Assembly (NCBI RefSeq): GCF_000003605.2
Contig: NW_003150791.1
Coordinates: forward strand, 62,857-79,462
Direction: 5' to 3'
Source: Saccoglossus kowalevskii
Taxonomy: Eukaryota; Hemichordata; Enteropneusta; Harrimaniidae
Length of the DNA stretch: 16,606 nt
Below are positions 1-7,824 of this stretch, piece after piece. The notes below the pieces were generated by a model, which searched no databases, was not told the DNA's origin, and saw only the letters and a list, made by a program, of their open reading frames with translations. Each line of letters begins with the position of its first letter. Positions within the stretch are counted from its first letter, which is position 1. A program made the position numbers and the translations under genes.

Positions 1-238
1 AATGTAACATTATTAAACATCTGTGATCACGTAATTACAAGGAATTCCTTTGATTGCAATATGTCAACTGACCAACAAACAATGAGTATTTCCCAAGATG
101 CTTTGATCTGAATGAGTAATGAGATAACTGACATCACACCTCAGAGTGTATAGCAAGTGGAATGTTGATAAATTCCAGTATATAAACAGACATAACCTAC
201 ATGTATGTAAATTACATTAATTTACTAGTAATACTCCT
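1..238. other. AT-rich flank, nothing assignable
   Basis: There is no exon-like, RNA-like or repeat signal that I can support here. It is downstream of COPS7. Confidence 0.6.
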
Positions 239-760
239 TGTTACGTTTGAGTATATTTTATGTATTTATTATTTGTAGTTAGGGTTTCATTGAAACATCA
301 TATTGTCCTTGGTCGCTTTATGTTGTGTTCTTTTGTCAATTTATCCCTATTTTGCATATTTATTTGTACTGAGCTAGGGAGTCTGCTTTAGCTATAAAAG
401 CCTCTTGTTTTACGTTGACAAGGAGAGACTGTAAATAGACGGTAAACTGATAGCACTATAATTTTTACCAGTATCACTGACTGGTTCTTCAGTTTATAAG
501 GAAATGGGGTCTGTTCTTGAATATTCTTAGCTGTCTGGTCTGGTTTGTGTGTGCGACATGTTGGAGGAAGCTGCAAGAGGTCAACGTGGGAGCTGAAACG
601 TGGTATGCTTCGACAGGAGACGGGCGATGAAAGAATGAAGATTGACACCAGTTGGGAGTCGCAATAAATGAACTTAATGTATATATTGTTTGCATGTTAC
701 TGCTATCAATTTGTTTTGAGGTGTGTTGTAGCACACAAAGTCACTGCACAACAAGTTGTG
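239..760 (+). mobile_element. Possible solo LTR or compact transcription unit
   Basis: A TATA box (CTATAAAAGCC, about 391-401) is followed 265 nt later by an AATAAA signal (664-669), with a moderately GC-rich stretch between. This spacing is typical of long terminal repeats. A possible left end is TGTTACGTTTG at 239. I could not find a convincing right end or target-site duplication, so 760 is approximate. No open frame here looks like a protein. It lies opposite and downstream of COPS7 and could overlap its 3' UTR. Confidence 0.3.
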
Positions 761-960
761 TGGAACCTGTATGTAATACAGCATACTTGTTTAAGAGTCG
801 TACTCTCAATTACTGGCTGGAAGAATTACATGAAAAGAGTTATATTTTGAGAATGTTTAGTTTCAGATTGACAACATAGCTAACATAATCTAAACAAGAA
901 AAATCAAGAAAGTGACTGGCAAATACTACATGAAATTAGCATGTACAAAATAAAGCGATG

Positions 961-972
961 CCCCCCCCCCCC
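961..972. repeat. 12-base poly-C tract
   Basis: This is an uninterrupted run of twelve C on the plus strand, just past the COPS7 stop codon. It would be a poly-G tract in the COPS7 3' UTR. It is likely length-polymorphic and error-prone in sequencing. Confidence 0.9.
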
Positions 973-1033
973 TTGTCTTCCCTCCATTATCAAGTTTGCA
1001 GGGTTCCTAAAAGTACCGATATATATATTTTTT

Positions 1034-1079
1034 TCAACTCTGCGATGATTTCTGCCAAAATTTTCCACTTCCTCGAAGT
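1034..1079 (-). CDS. COPS7: COPS7 terminal coding exon 7
   Basis: This is a 46-nt coding part after a very strong acceptor, CTCTTTCATTTCAG|ACTTCG. It completes G259 and encodes [14 protein letters not shown] followed by TGA (1036-1034). This matches the end of vertebrate COPS7A (GLRGSAKIWSKSN, from memory) rather than the shorter COPS7B end. The 3' UTR would run leftwards from 1033. I could not fix a polyadenylation site: the nearest minus-strand AATAAA I see is at 364-359. Confidence 0.9.
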
Positions 1080-4000
1080 CTGAAATGAAAGAGTACAAAA
1101 AAGATTGAAGGATTCTCATTTACCAGCAATAAAAATAACTGTGTGAAAAAAAAAAAGACTGACAACAAATATTGTGAAACCTGTCGAGACTGAACATCAA
1201 ACTGTTCAGTTCACAGATGTGTTCGGTTTATATAGGTATACAAGTCATCAGAGAAGGGGAGCAAGTCGGTGAAGAAGGGAGCTGATTATAACCATAGAAG
1301 GAGTGATAAAATTGTTTGGTTTAACAGATTGAAGTGTACGATTTTATATATTATATGCTAGGAAAAGACATGAATGTCATGATTGCACACATACCCTTTC
1401 ACTTTAGACGTCTTCTTTGTTGCTTTTTGGGGTTGTGGTTCAACTTCCCTAGAGTCTGTGCTCATATGTTGATCGTCAATATCAGCCGATGTGGCTTTCA
1501 GTGTCTTTTTTATGTTTCCAACCTAATAACAAAGACCAACCAACATTACCTCAAGAGCGTTTCTGTGCCAGGTGACAGTTTCTGTCATTGAATGTCAATG
1601 TTATCTCTCTTGTATATTTTAATCGCATGGGTAATTGCACATGGAAAAATGTTTACTGCGCATGTAGTGTGGTTTGTCACTGAAACAGTATTCCATATTT
1701 GGGACATAAGTACAGGGATTTGTGGGATTGGTATCCTAATTGAATCGCTACATTGTGGCATCAACCAGACCCTGTTGAGCATCTGTGAAACAAGCTACAC
1801 CCTCAAAGTCATTTGTTAGTGAATAAATCTCAGTCATTGATTTTCATCTTCCTAATGGTACACTCAAGCAAAGACATCACCTCTCAAGATTCAAACTCTG
1901 GACCTACTGATCATGATTCCGACACAATCACCTCTACTCTACTGGAATTATTCGGTCACACCCTGACACCCTAGCAACCTGAACACCAAAAATGACTTTG
2001 GGTGGGAAAAAGAGGGTAATCAATCCAACATGTGCACAGCAAACACAATTTCTTTATTTAAGAGGGGAGGGGGTCAAGTATACTGTGCACATAATTTTTT
2101 AAATTTTACTTTGCCTTCATTTTATTAACCAAGAGAGAAGGGTGAATATTTAATGAGGAAATTACGACTGTTGAGCGCTTGTTTAAATTAATCATGGCCC
2201 CTCAAGTCATCGCGACTTACACCAGAAGAGAATCACAATGACTTACCTCAGTTTCAATTCTTTGCTTTGTTTTAATACAGTTTTCTTTATACGTATTGGC
2301 ATGCGTTATTTGTTGTTCTATCCCGCTGAGCACCGTCTCACATCCATCACACCTATGTAAAATAAATCATTTATATACTGTATATACTCTATTAGAAGTG
2401 CATATTATGGTTTACTTTGTCCCCATTAAAAGCACAGCCATATGTTGTTTTTTTTGTCGTTGTCAGAACTGGTTATATCCTCAATTTTTCATTAAAAATA
2501 ATTTGTATTTATTGAATTAACTGATTGCAAAATGACAAAATAATAAGGTGAAATCGAACATCTGAGATGTTGATATAAATACGATACATAAAAACGTAGC
2601 ACCCTCTAGTGGCACAGTGCTGCTGCTACTGTACTTGATCCTGTTAGCACCCAGTGACCTCACTACATCATGATTTTGAAAGAGTGGGTGGCCATGGGAA
2701 CTAACATGGTTGAGTGAGGTAAGTATAAATGAAATAGATGGATGAAAGCAAAAATGTTGTGTTTTGAATGTAGTAAAATTCAACAAAATTTTAAGCTAGC
2801 ATCATGGGGCAAAATGTATTGTTAAAAGTTACTAAGCATGTTACTAAACCAACCTATACATCATCTGAAAAGCTTAGATATAGACAAACATGGTAGTACA
2901 TCTTGCCATAACAATATTTGTCTAATGCATTTCCCTATTGTACTTTCATCACTTTCAGTCATATATCTGATTTGTTTTTTAGCCATAACCGAATAACAGA
3001 CATGATACTGACGACAAATTGTAAGTAGAATCGCATGGCAAAAATGTGTAATTGGACGATGCTATTTTGAAATTCACAGAATAGTTCAGTGTAGACTCAA
3101 CTACGCCACACTAAATGTTACCTGAGTTGATAACCTAAAATTATTTTTCAATCAAACAGATTTTGTTTAAAGATCAACTGTTTTCAAGGAAAGAAGAGGC
3201 AGAACAACTCTGCAGAAGATGACAACATTTTATAAAAATAGTGAAAGCATCAGAAATTGAAAACTTCTTACCATTCACCGAGAACTTTAACAATATGAGA
3301 AATATTTTCAGGTCTAATGTCTCTACCGATGGCGTAATCTACTTCCAATTGTTGATTGTTTTGATCAAGCTTAGCACGGATTACATCAGCGTAAATACAA
3401 TCAATGATTAAATCCTAATGAAAAAATATACAAGTATCAAAATAAGTATATGTACGACATTGACAGGGTATCCATGGCAACCAATTGCACGGCCAGTCTG
3501 ATTGTTGTAGATAGATTTTTCGACTTTGGTGAAAATTTTTTTTTTAAAAAGGCAGTGGACAATTAAAATTTGCACAGCAAATGTAATCTTTTCACTTTGA
3601 GAAGATGGGTCAAAAGTTATTTCAATTACATTGAGTTTTTTTCAAACATGCAAACTTTTGCTAAGAGGGGTTGAATGTTTGATTGTTTTTAGCCCACATT
3701 GGGATAAATTTGTTCACATTTTTTTTTAATTTTCACTGAATTCAATCTTAATTTTGGACAGAACAGACAAAATGTGACCTTGCTTTTATTTTGTAACCAA
3801 CAATTTAAAATATTCAACATTTTCAGTGGGAAATAGCAGACTATAATTGTAACTATTTTGTTAATGGAACCTGAACTTGACTTTGGCACTTAAAGAGTTA
3901 AACAAAAAAATTGTATTTACTGTGTGCATGTTTTAACTACAAATGTATATATGACTCCTTAATTCATTCATATCAATGCATTTTGTTGAAATGTTCAGCT

Positions 4001-6043
4001 TAGCCAATCAGTTAATTTGAAGACTTGCCTCCAATTCACGGACATTTTTCAAATCCAGTTCTTTAAGAAGTATAGAGTATGAGATACACTTAGTTTTTGC
4101 AGCAAGTGATACGATGGTAAGATGACGTAACTTTGCTTTCTGTACAACGGTCAACTCAGGATATTTAGACGTAGTAGCTGAAAGAAAACGAGCAGATTAT
4201 TGTTGTTTTTCCCAATTTTTCAAATTTTTGCTGTTAGAAATTTGTGTGATTAAATTAGGCAAAAGTCAGTGACTCCTTAGAACTTCAGTAAAATTCAACA
4301 TGACTCCTTAGGACTCAAGTGAAAGTCAATATGACCCCATAGAACCCAAGTAGAAATCATTGTGACTCGCTGGAAACCCAGTAAATTCAATGTGAACTCT
4401 AACAGGACTGATATTGTAAGACTCAAGAGTCAAAATTGAATCCTAAAAGTTTGTTTACTGCTGGAGAAGTTGGTTTTTAAGGAAAAAAAAAAAACTTGCA
4501 TCCAATTGTATAGGCAATAAAAATGTTGCATGGACTTCCGTGATTGCGTCTATCACTACTAACTGGTAACCGGTAGTTGATCCGCCGGTGCCTAATTCAT
4601 GATCGCCACATGCCAAAATTTCAACTCTGTCTGGTGCCATATTGGGGTGTAAAATACAATGTTTTCCTGGCATTGGTGCCTAATTAAAGGTGGCGCTTAA
4701 AGACAAATACAGTAGATGTCTAACAATACAAAGTCAACATAGTTAAAGCTGACTGACTGTTGCTGGTATTATGGTATAGTAAAATAATGACTAAAATTAG
4801 ATATTCTCGATGACCAGAAATGTATCAACTTTGATCAACTTTCCTGTTTATGGTAACTAATTAATCGAAGAAATGCATAATTACATGACACTTACCTATG
4901 TATTCATTATATGTACCAAACGCAAATAAATTCAACACATTCAAATATGACGCATTGGGACCATCCGCCAACTGCAAAACAAAAGAGAATAGCATTAATA
5001 AGACAGAGAGAAAAATGAAAAAAATGACCTAATTTTCATGCCAATGTCTTGCCTGGGCAGTGCCAGAGCAAGTGGCAGGGTGCAGAACTGACTAGAACAC
5101 GTGGATTGTTGTGCTTGATATAGTTCTTGTTTATACTTTGATTCATTTGAATTGAGATAACAAAAAGGAGAAGGAATAATGTCAGGAAAATTCCATTGAA
5201 ATTTGCATGAATATCCATACCATTATGATTTGTCTTACAACAACAACAAACTAAATAGGTCAAGATACGTCCTACAAACCAACAAGGCCGCCAGCCTGCT
5301 ATTTTGAATTAAATCACAAAAGCCATGTTATTTATACAAAAGTTTCAAAAAAATTAACAAAAGCTTGCCTGAAAAATGTTGCTGAAATGTTGAAATTATG
5401 TGGTTCCATTTTGCCACCAGTCAATCTTTTGATGAATCAACAAAATCAATTTGAGGTGCAAATGTATACCATCATGTTTGGTAAAAGTGTATCTGAATGA
5501 TAGAAACACAAGAATAAAGAAAATGGCCACCAGTTGGCCATTTTGAATCAAATCACAGAAACCCATCATGAGTAACAATAACACCAAGTTTGAATGAAAT
5601 CGACCCAGGCATGCCTAAAAAACGAAAAAAACGACCACTAGTTGGTCAAAAGTCGGGGTCAAAAATTAGCAGAACAAAAAAAAAAATCGATTTGCGTGCG
5701 TCTCCCATTATGACTTGACTTTGTACCAACCATGAATAAAATCAGTCCAGGCACGTCTGAGAAATGATATTAGTCTGAAGAACTAGCAGAAGCCAAACGA
5801 TAAGATAATGTTTCCGACTGTTGTCCGATGAAAACTACCAAGGATATATGATAAATAGAGATAACTTACCTCTTGTATATGTGGCATTTCAAGTAGTTCA
5901 CCAAACACATATACACCAGGAGCTTCCAATACCTGCTTAATAAGCGCAACTACAGCAGCACCTTTAGCGGACTTGGCCAATAAGATGAACTGCTCTAGAG
6001 GATGATTGGAACCAACTTGCTGTTGTTGTTTCAATTCAGACAT
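1034..6043 (-). CDS. COPS7: COP9 signalosome subunit 7 (CSN7), complete seven-exon gene
   Basis: COP9 signalosome subunit 7, a PCI-domain scaffold subunit of the complex whose CSN5 subunit removes NEDD8 from cullins; it acts in nucleus and cytoplasm. Coding exons on the minus strand: 6043-5870, 4971-4896, 4177-4029, 3414-3272, 2352-2247, 1522-1395 and 1079-1034. They sum to 822 nt (273 residues plus TGA), with phases agreeing at all six junctions. Vertebrate COPS7A/B, recalled as about 275 and 264 residues, are the same length. Recognisable blocks in order: LEQFILLAK and [16 protein letters not shown] (residues 16-52), [13 protein letters not shown] (about 67-79), [11 protein letters not shown] (about 99-109), [14 protein letters not shown] (about 120-133), [11 protein letters not shown] (about 156-166), GEWCDGCE (179-186), [18 protein letters not shown], and a lysine-rich tail with [12 protein letters not shown]. 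Residues 1 to about 165 correspond to the PCI/winged-helix region; the rest is C-terminal helix and tail. The start ATG has A at -3. Family assignment is from remembered vertebrate sequences, not a search. Confidence 0.96.
1190..1209. repeat. Short perfect hairpin in COPS7 intron 6
   Basis: CTGAACA and TGTTCAG form a perfect 7-bp stem around a 6-nt loop. It sits in the last COPS7 intron, about 110 nt before the exon 7 acceptor. Function is unknown; a stem this short can occur by chance. Confidence 0.5.
1395..1522 (-). CDS. COPS7: COPS7 coding exon 6
   Basis: This is a 128-nt exon for residues 217-258 and two bases of G259. The acceptor is CTTTGTTATTAG|GTTGGAAAC and the donor is GTGAAAGG|GTATGTGTG. 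It begins [18 protein letters not shown], the conserved helix end. It then becomes acidic and polar, and finishes in the lysine-rich [11 protein letters not shown] tail. If the donor is not used, reading continues [12 protein letters not shown] to a TAG at about 1359-1361, a possible alternative C-terminus. Confidence 0.93.
1800..1990 (-). mobile_element. Degraded tRNA-derived SINE-like sequence
   Basis: Read on the minus strand, the segment contains CGGAATCATGATCAGTAGG followed by AGAGTTTGAATCTTG. This resembles the anticodon-arm and B-box (GTTCGAATC) part of tRNA-headed SINEs. The downstream body GGTGATGTCTTTGCTTGAGT also has the feel of invertebrate SINE bodies. The A box is not clear, and there is no poly-A tail or target duplication that I can define. 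It sits in COPS7 intron 5 in the sense orientation. Boundaries are approximate. Confidence 0.4.
2247..2352 (-). CDS. COPS7: COPS7 coding exon 5
   Basis: This is a 106-nt exon completing W181 and encoding residues 182-216. The acceptor is TTTATTTTACATAG|GTGTGATG and the donor is GAAACTGAG|GTAAGTC. It reads [20 protein letters not shown], then [15 protein letters not shown]. The corresponding human COPS7B stretch is [24 protein letters not shown] (recalled in part). This part forms the C-terminal helix that packs into the helical bundle of the signalosome. Confidence 0.94.
2599..2614 (-). promoter_or_regulatory. CTCF-like motif in COPS7 intron 4
   Basis: The minus strand reads TGCCACTAGAGGGTGC. 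It fits the bilaterian CTCF core CCASYAGRKGGCRSY at nearly every position. It is the best match of several CTCF-like words in the window. Binding is not shown by sequence alone. Confidence 0.4.
3272..3414 (-). CDS. COPS7: COPS7 coding exon 4
   Basis: This is a 143-nt exon for residues 134-180 and two bases of W181. The acceptor is TTTTTTCATTAG|GATTTA and the donor is GGTGAATG|GTAAGAAG. It reads [20 protein letters not shown], then [20 protein letters not shown], then IVKVLGE. This is the winged-helix part of the PCI domain, with the conserved [11 protein letters not shown] segment. Confidence 0.95.
3868..3902 (+). repeat. Interspersed repeat fragment (GACTTTGGCACTTAAAGAGTTAA)
   Basis: The words GACTTTGGCACTTAAAGAG and GTTAA are matched on the opposite strand at 14887-14925 (GACTTGGCACTCAAGGGGTTAA when reverse-complemented). 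This marks two old copies of one dispersed family. This copy lies in COPS7 intron 3. The element's full extent is unclear. Confidence 0.45.
4027..4028 (-). other. COPS7: Non-canonical GC-AG splice donor of COPS7 intron 3
   Basis: The intron between coding exons 3 and 4 begins GCAAGT after ...TTGGAG and ends ...TTTTCATTAG. Homology on both sides fixes the boundary. No nearby GT donor keeps the frame and the conserved residues. GC donors of this strong-context type are the commonest non-canonical class in animals and are sometimes alternatively used. Confidence 0.9.
4029..4177 (-). CDS. COPS7: COPS7 coding exon 3, with a GC donor
   Basis: This is a 149-nt exon for residues 84-133. The acceptor is TTTCTTTCAG|CTACTACG. 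The exon reads [20 protein letters not shown], then [20 protein letters not shown], then NVRELE, closely matching CSN7 of vertebrates. The 3' boundary is fixed by homology (ELE|DLIIE) at GAATTGGAG|GCAAGTCT. The intron therefore starts with GC rather than GT, inside an otherwise perfect consensus (AG|GCAAGT). Confidence 0.95.
4270..4423. repeat. Five-copy 31-bp minisatellite in COPS7 intron 2
   Basis: Units begin with TGACTCC or a variant at 4270, 4301, 4332, 4363 and 4393. The period is constant at 31, 31, 31 and 30 bp despite substitutions. A typical unit is TGACTCCTTAGAACTCAAGT followed by an AAAATTCAA(C/T)A segment. The constant register with diverged sequence suggests an old tandem array with little recent unit turnover. 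It is intronic and non-coding. Confidence 0.85.
4500..4690 (-). other. Unexplained open stretch in COPS7 intron 2
   Basis: The minus strand is open for about 60 codons starting ATGCCAGG at 4673, with more C and G than the rest of the intron. It begins [20 protein letters not shown]. It is preceded by a possible acceptor (CCACCTTTAATTAG). Spliced into COPS7 it would hit a stop in the required phase, so it is not a normal COPS7 exon. The word ATTAGGCACC recurs twice inside. I do not recognise the protein. It may be a repeat fragment. Confidence 0.25.
4896..4971 (-). CDS. COPS7: COPS7 coding exon 2
   Basis: This is a 76-nt exon for residues 59-83 plus the first base of codon 84. The acceptor is TTTTGCAG|TTGGCG and the donor is ACATAG|GTAAG. 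It reads [16 protein letters not shown], then AFGTYNEYI, matching the vertebrate [21 protein letters not shown] block. It is too short to stand out as an open reading frame. Exon 1 ends in phase 0 and this exon begins in phase 0. Confidence 0.95.
5285..5780. repeat. Degenerate dispersed repeats in COPS7 intron 1
   Basis: Three diverged copies of a family occur in a row. Each carries a GGCC(G/A)CCAGYYGGCCATTTT-like word, then GAATCAAATCACA, then AAGTTTGAATGAAATCGACC and CAGGCATGCCT. Clear anchors are at about 5287-5325, 5521-5615 and 5725-5760. A related antisense piece (GATTTGATTCAAAATGGCT) is at about 16228-16246. Short minus-strand open frames here are by-products of the repeat. Confidence 0.55.
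5870..6043 (-). CDS. COPS7: COPS7 coding exon 1
   Basis: This exon encodes residues 1-58, from the initiator Met to HIQE, and ends in phase 0. The donor reads CAAGAG|GTAAGTTAT, a perfect consensus. The N-terminus has a short glutamine run (four Q at residues 6-9). After it comes the hallmark CSN7 block LEQFILLAK...[16 protein letters not shown]. An in-frame reading continues past the donor for 28 intronic codons, so the open frame alone overstates the exon. Confidence 0.95.
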
Positions 6044-6123
6044 TATACACTATGACATAAACGGGAAATATAAATATATACATGTACAATTGTAAGTGAA
6101 TGGAAGCCACCAGTTATTAAAGT

Positions 6124-6260
6124 TTAAAGCGGGAGGGTCGTCACCTGCTCACGCGTGGGAATTTAGTCCCAATCGACGATAACAGGTAGACGCTTGTTTG
6201 TAAACAGTGACACGCTATGGCCATCTGACGCATTCGCAGGTGATGACTTCCCCGCTTTAA
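6124..6260. mobile_element. TTAA-flanked MITE, copy 1 (137 bp)
   Basis: Inverted termini are AGCGGGAGGGTCGTCACCTGC on the left and, read in reverse complement, AGCGGGGAAGTCATCACCTGC on the right (17 of 21 match). Each is bounded by TTAA (6124-6127 and 6257-6260). TTAA duplications are characteristic of piggyBac and Kolobok transposases. There is no coding capacity. It lies just upstream of the COPS7 start codon, inside the proposed 5' UTR intron. Confidence 0.75.
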
Positions 6261-7000
6261 TTATAATCCAAATCAAGAGTTACAAGGCGTTCCTTCATTG
6301 GCTAGAATGCTGTGTCTTATGGTTTGATAGTCAAGGAAGGGGTCAGCGTATCAGTTCCTAACCCCAAAATGTAATTGTACATGCCCCTTGATATTTGTCC
6401 TGCAGAGGGGCATATATAATTAAAATTGGGGGTGGGGCAGGTTTATGGTTAGAGTTGTGGATGAGGGGGCCTAAGGAACTTTTACCCACTAGGGCTATCA
6501 TTAGTTCGGCTAGAACTACTTTTGTAAATGCTCCGGCATCACCACCGTATTTCAAATTTTCTGGTAGAATAAACACTCTTTTGTCTATCAATTAATCGCA
6601 TAACAGGCATGTACATATCGACAGATTTGTAATGATGTAATTCTTATGGAACAAGAAAGCAACCTGGAGAGTGGAGCGCATCTTTACAAGTTTTACGGCA
6701 ACATCGTGACGTTTTACGACAACACTTCAATGCATCTAGCCGTGGTTTCACATTGTGTTTGGTCCGAGTACCTACTAGGGTCAGGCTTCTTCTCTCGATA
6801 TATACACGTCATCATCGGTGTACAGAACGGATCCTAGCCCGTACATCGACGTTACAATTATATATACCGAAACACGAAGTTTGTGGCCTAATATCCTGAC
6901 GTAAAATCAAGACTATATCATGACGATCGATGTTTTTGTCACCGGCCCGTACTATACGCAGTATGCAGTCATATTTATGACGCAACATGTCTTCAAACGT
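6261..7000. other. Upstream side of COPS7, no gene seen
   Basis: Both strands have open frames around 6358-6595, and the plus strand again at 6646-6837, but neither looks like a known protein. CpG content rises from about 6640 onward, consistent with a regulatory or promoter-proximal region. If the 5' UTR model is right, this is the first intron of COPS7. Confidence 0.4.
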
Positions 7001-7017
7001 CGGTATTACTAACTTAC

Positions 7018-7100
7018 CTATGCTGTATAAGGCAGGGTATAAGATACAGAAAAAATGCGTTCGTCGTACCCGTTGTTTTATTTTTTTTACAGCTCTAAAA
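7018..7100 (-). other. COPS7: Candidate 5' UTR exon of COPS7
   Basis: A strong minus-strand donor, CATAG|GTAAGTTAG, ends an exon at 7018. A plausible partner acceptor, TTTCCCGTTTATGTCATAG, lies just upstream of the start codon (exon resuming at 6049). Splicing them would put six UTR bases before the ATG and remove a 968-bp intron carrying the MITE at 6124-6260. The 5' limit (7100) is a guess. It is equally possible that transcription starts close to 6043 with no such exon. Confidence 0.4.
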
Positions 7101-7132
7101 TCAACTTCCGAGTATGTATGTCATGCGCAGAC
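7100..7132 (-). promoter_or_regulatory. Possible housekeeping promoter of COPS7 (ETS and NRF1-like sites)
   Basis: On the minus strand an ETS/GABP-type CGGAAGT (7110-7104) lies about 12 nt downstream of an NRF1-like half-site TGCGCATG (about 7130-7123). Both are about 90-110 nt upstream of the candidate UTR donor at 7018. The neighbourhood (about 6640-7140) is richer in CpG than the surrounding sequence. ETS plus NRF1 is typical of ubiquitously expressed genes. No TATA box is obvious in the right place. This is motif evidence only. Confidence 0.3.
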
Positions 7133-7415
7133 GAGTAAAGTAAACGCAAACAAACATTGAGACCCTTTAACAAATTGGTAATGCACTGGCCCCCTAAGTT
7201 GGTCTATAATCAACTTGAATTCAAATGTATTTTCATCGCTCAATGGAATTAGATGACAGTACACAGGGCAGATATAGGATTTTTTTTTCAAATTTATCAA
7301 TGGAACTAGTAACAGCGAAAACATATTTATTTTAATTTTACAATAAATCATAACCTAACGGGAGGCCATAGAGACGAGTACCCGATGCCTTGATTGTCTA
7401 GCACGCAATTCTCTC

Positions 7416-7652
7416 CAGTTTTCGACTTTTGAAGCAACCTTTTCAACTTGTTATGCATTGGCAGTTTTTCAACTTTATAGAAACAAAATGTCCGCCAGTG
7501 AAGTTATAGGCACTTTTCCGACGAAACTTGTTCGACTTTTCATGTTTTCATTTTCCGACATTACAGAAAACGTTTTTTCGACTTCTGTGCAGGTCACGGT
7601 TTTCCGATTTCCCATGCAGGTTTTCTGACATTTTAGGCAACTAGTTCAATGA
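7416..7652. repeat. Degenerate pyrimidine-rich minisatellite, patch A
   Basis: Roughly 23-30 bp units alternate TTTTC(C)GACTTT with a CAGGCAAC/CATGCAAC-like word. Examples are GACTTTTGAAGCAACC, GACATTTTAGGCAAC and CCATGCAGG. The plus strand is T/C rich. The unit is so diverged that only the two words and their rhythm remain. It stops short of MITE copy 2. Confidence 0.6.
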
Positions 7653-7670
7653 GACCTTTTACAAACATGT

Positions 7671-7801
7671 TTAAAGGGCGGTGGTCGTCGCGCAGCAAGT
7701 GTTTCGAATTTCATGCAAATAAACAATGTATTCATGCGTTGTATAAGTCGCCATGAGTCCCATATCGAACAGGACGCAGCGCGACGACTGCCGCTCTTTA
7801 A
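7671..7801. mobile_element. TTAA-flanked MITE, copy 2 (131 bp)
   Basis: After TTAA (7671-7674) the left end reads AGGGCGGTGGTCGTCGCGC. The right end before TTAA (7798-7801) is AGAGCGGCAGTCGTCGCGC in reverse complement. Over 22 positions 18 match. The ends share the GGCGG..GTCGTCGCGC signature with copy 3 and a looser version with copy 1. It is inserted between two patches of the degenerate minisatellite and is therefore younger than it. Confidence 0.8.
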
Positions 7802-7824
7802 TACTGATTACATAGTACGCTACA

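Noticed and set aside
904-1119. Minus-strand 71-codon frame overlapping COPS7 exon 7
   Set aside because: It reads exon 7 in the wrong frame and runs through intron and 3' UTR, including the poly-C tract; the spliced frame gives the conserved CSN7 tail instead.
1229-1253. CTGATGA on the minus strand as a hammerhead ribozyme core
   Set aside because: No GAAA box and stem II or stem III pairing at the required positions. The other CTGATGA words (15446, 16248) also lack the partner sequences.
4270-4423. Regularly spaced repeats as a CRISPR array
   Set aside because: Units are contiguous and diverged with no unique spacers, and lie in an animal intron.
5783-5869. Extension of the exon 1 frame into intron 1
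   Set aside because: Similarity to CSN7 stops exactly at the GTAAGT donor and resumes in exon 2.
6358-6595. Long open frames on both strands upstream of COPS7
   Set aside because: No known protein similarity on either strand, no splice context and no start context; probably chance or an unrecognised repeat.
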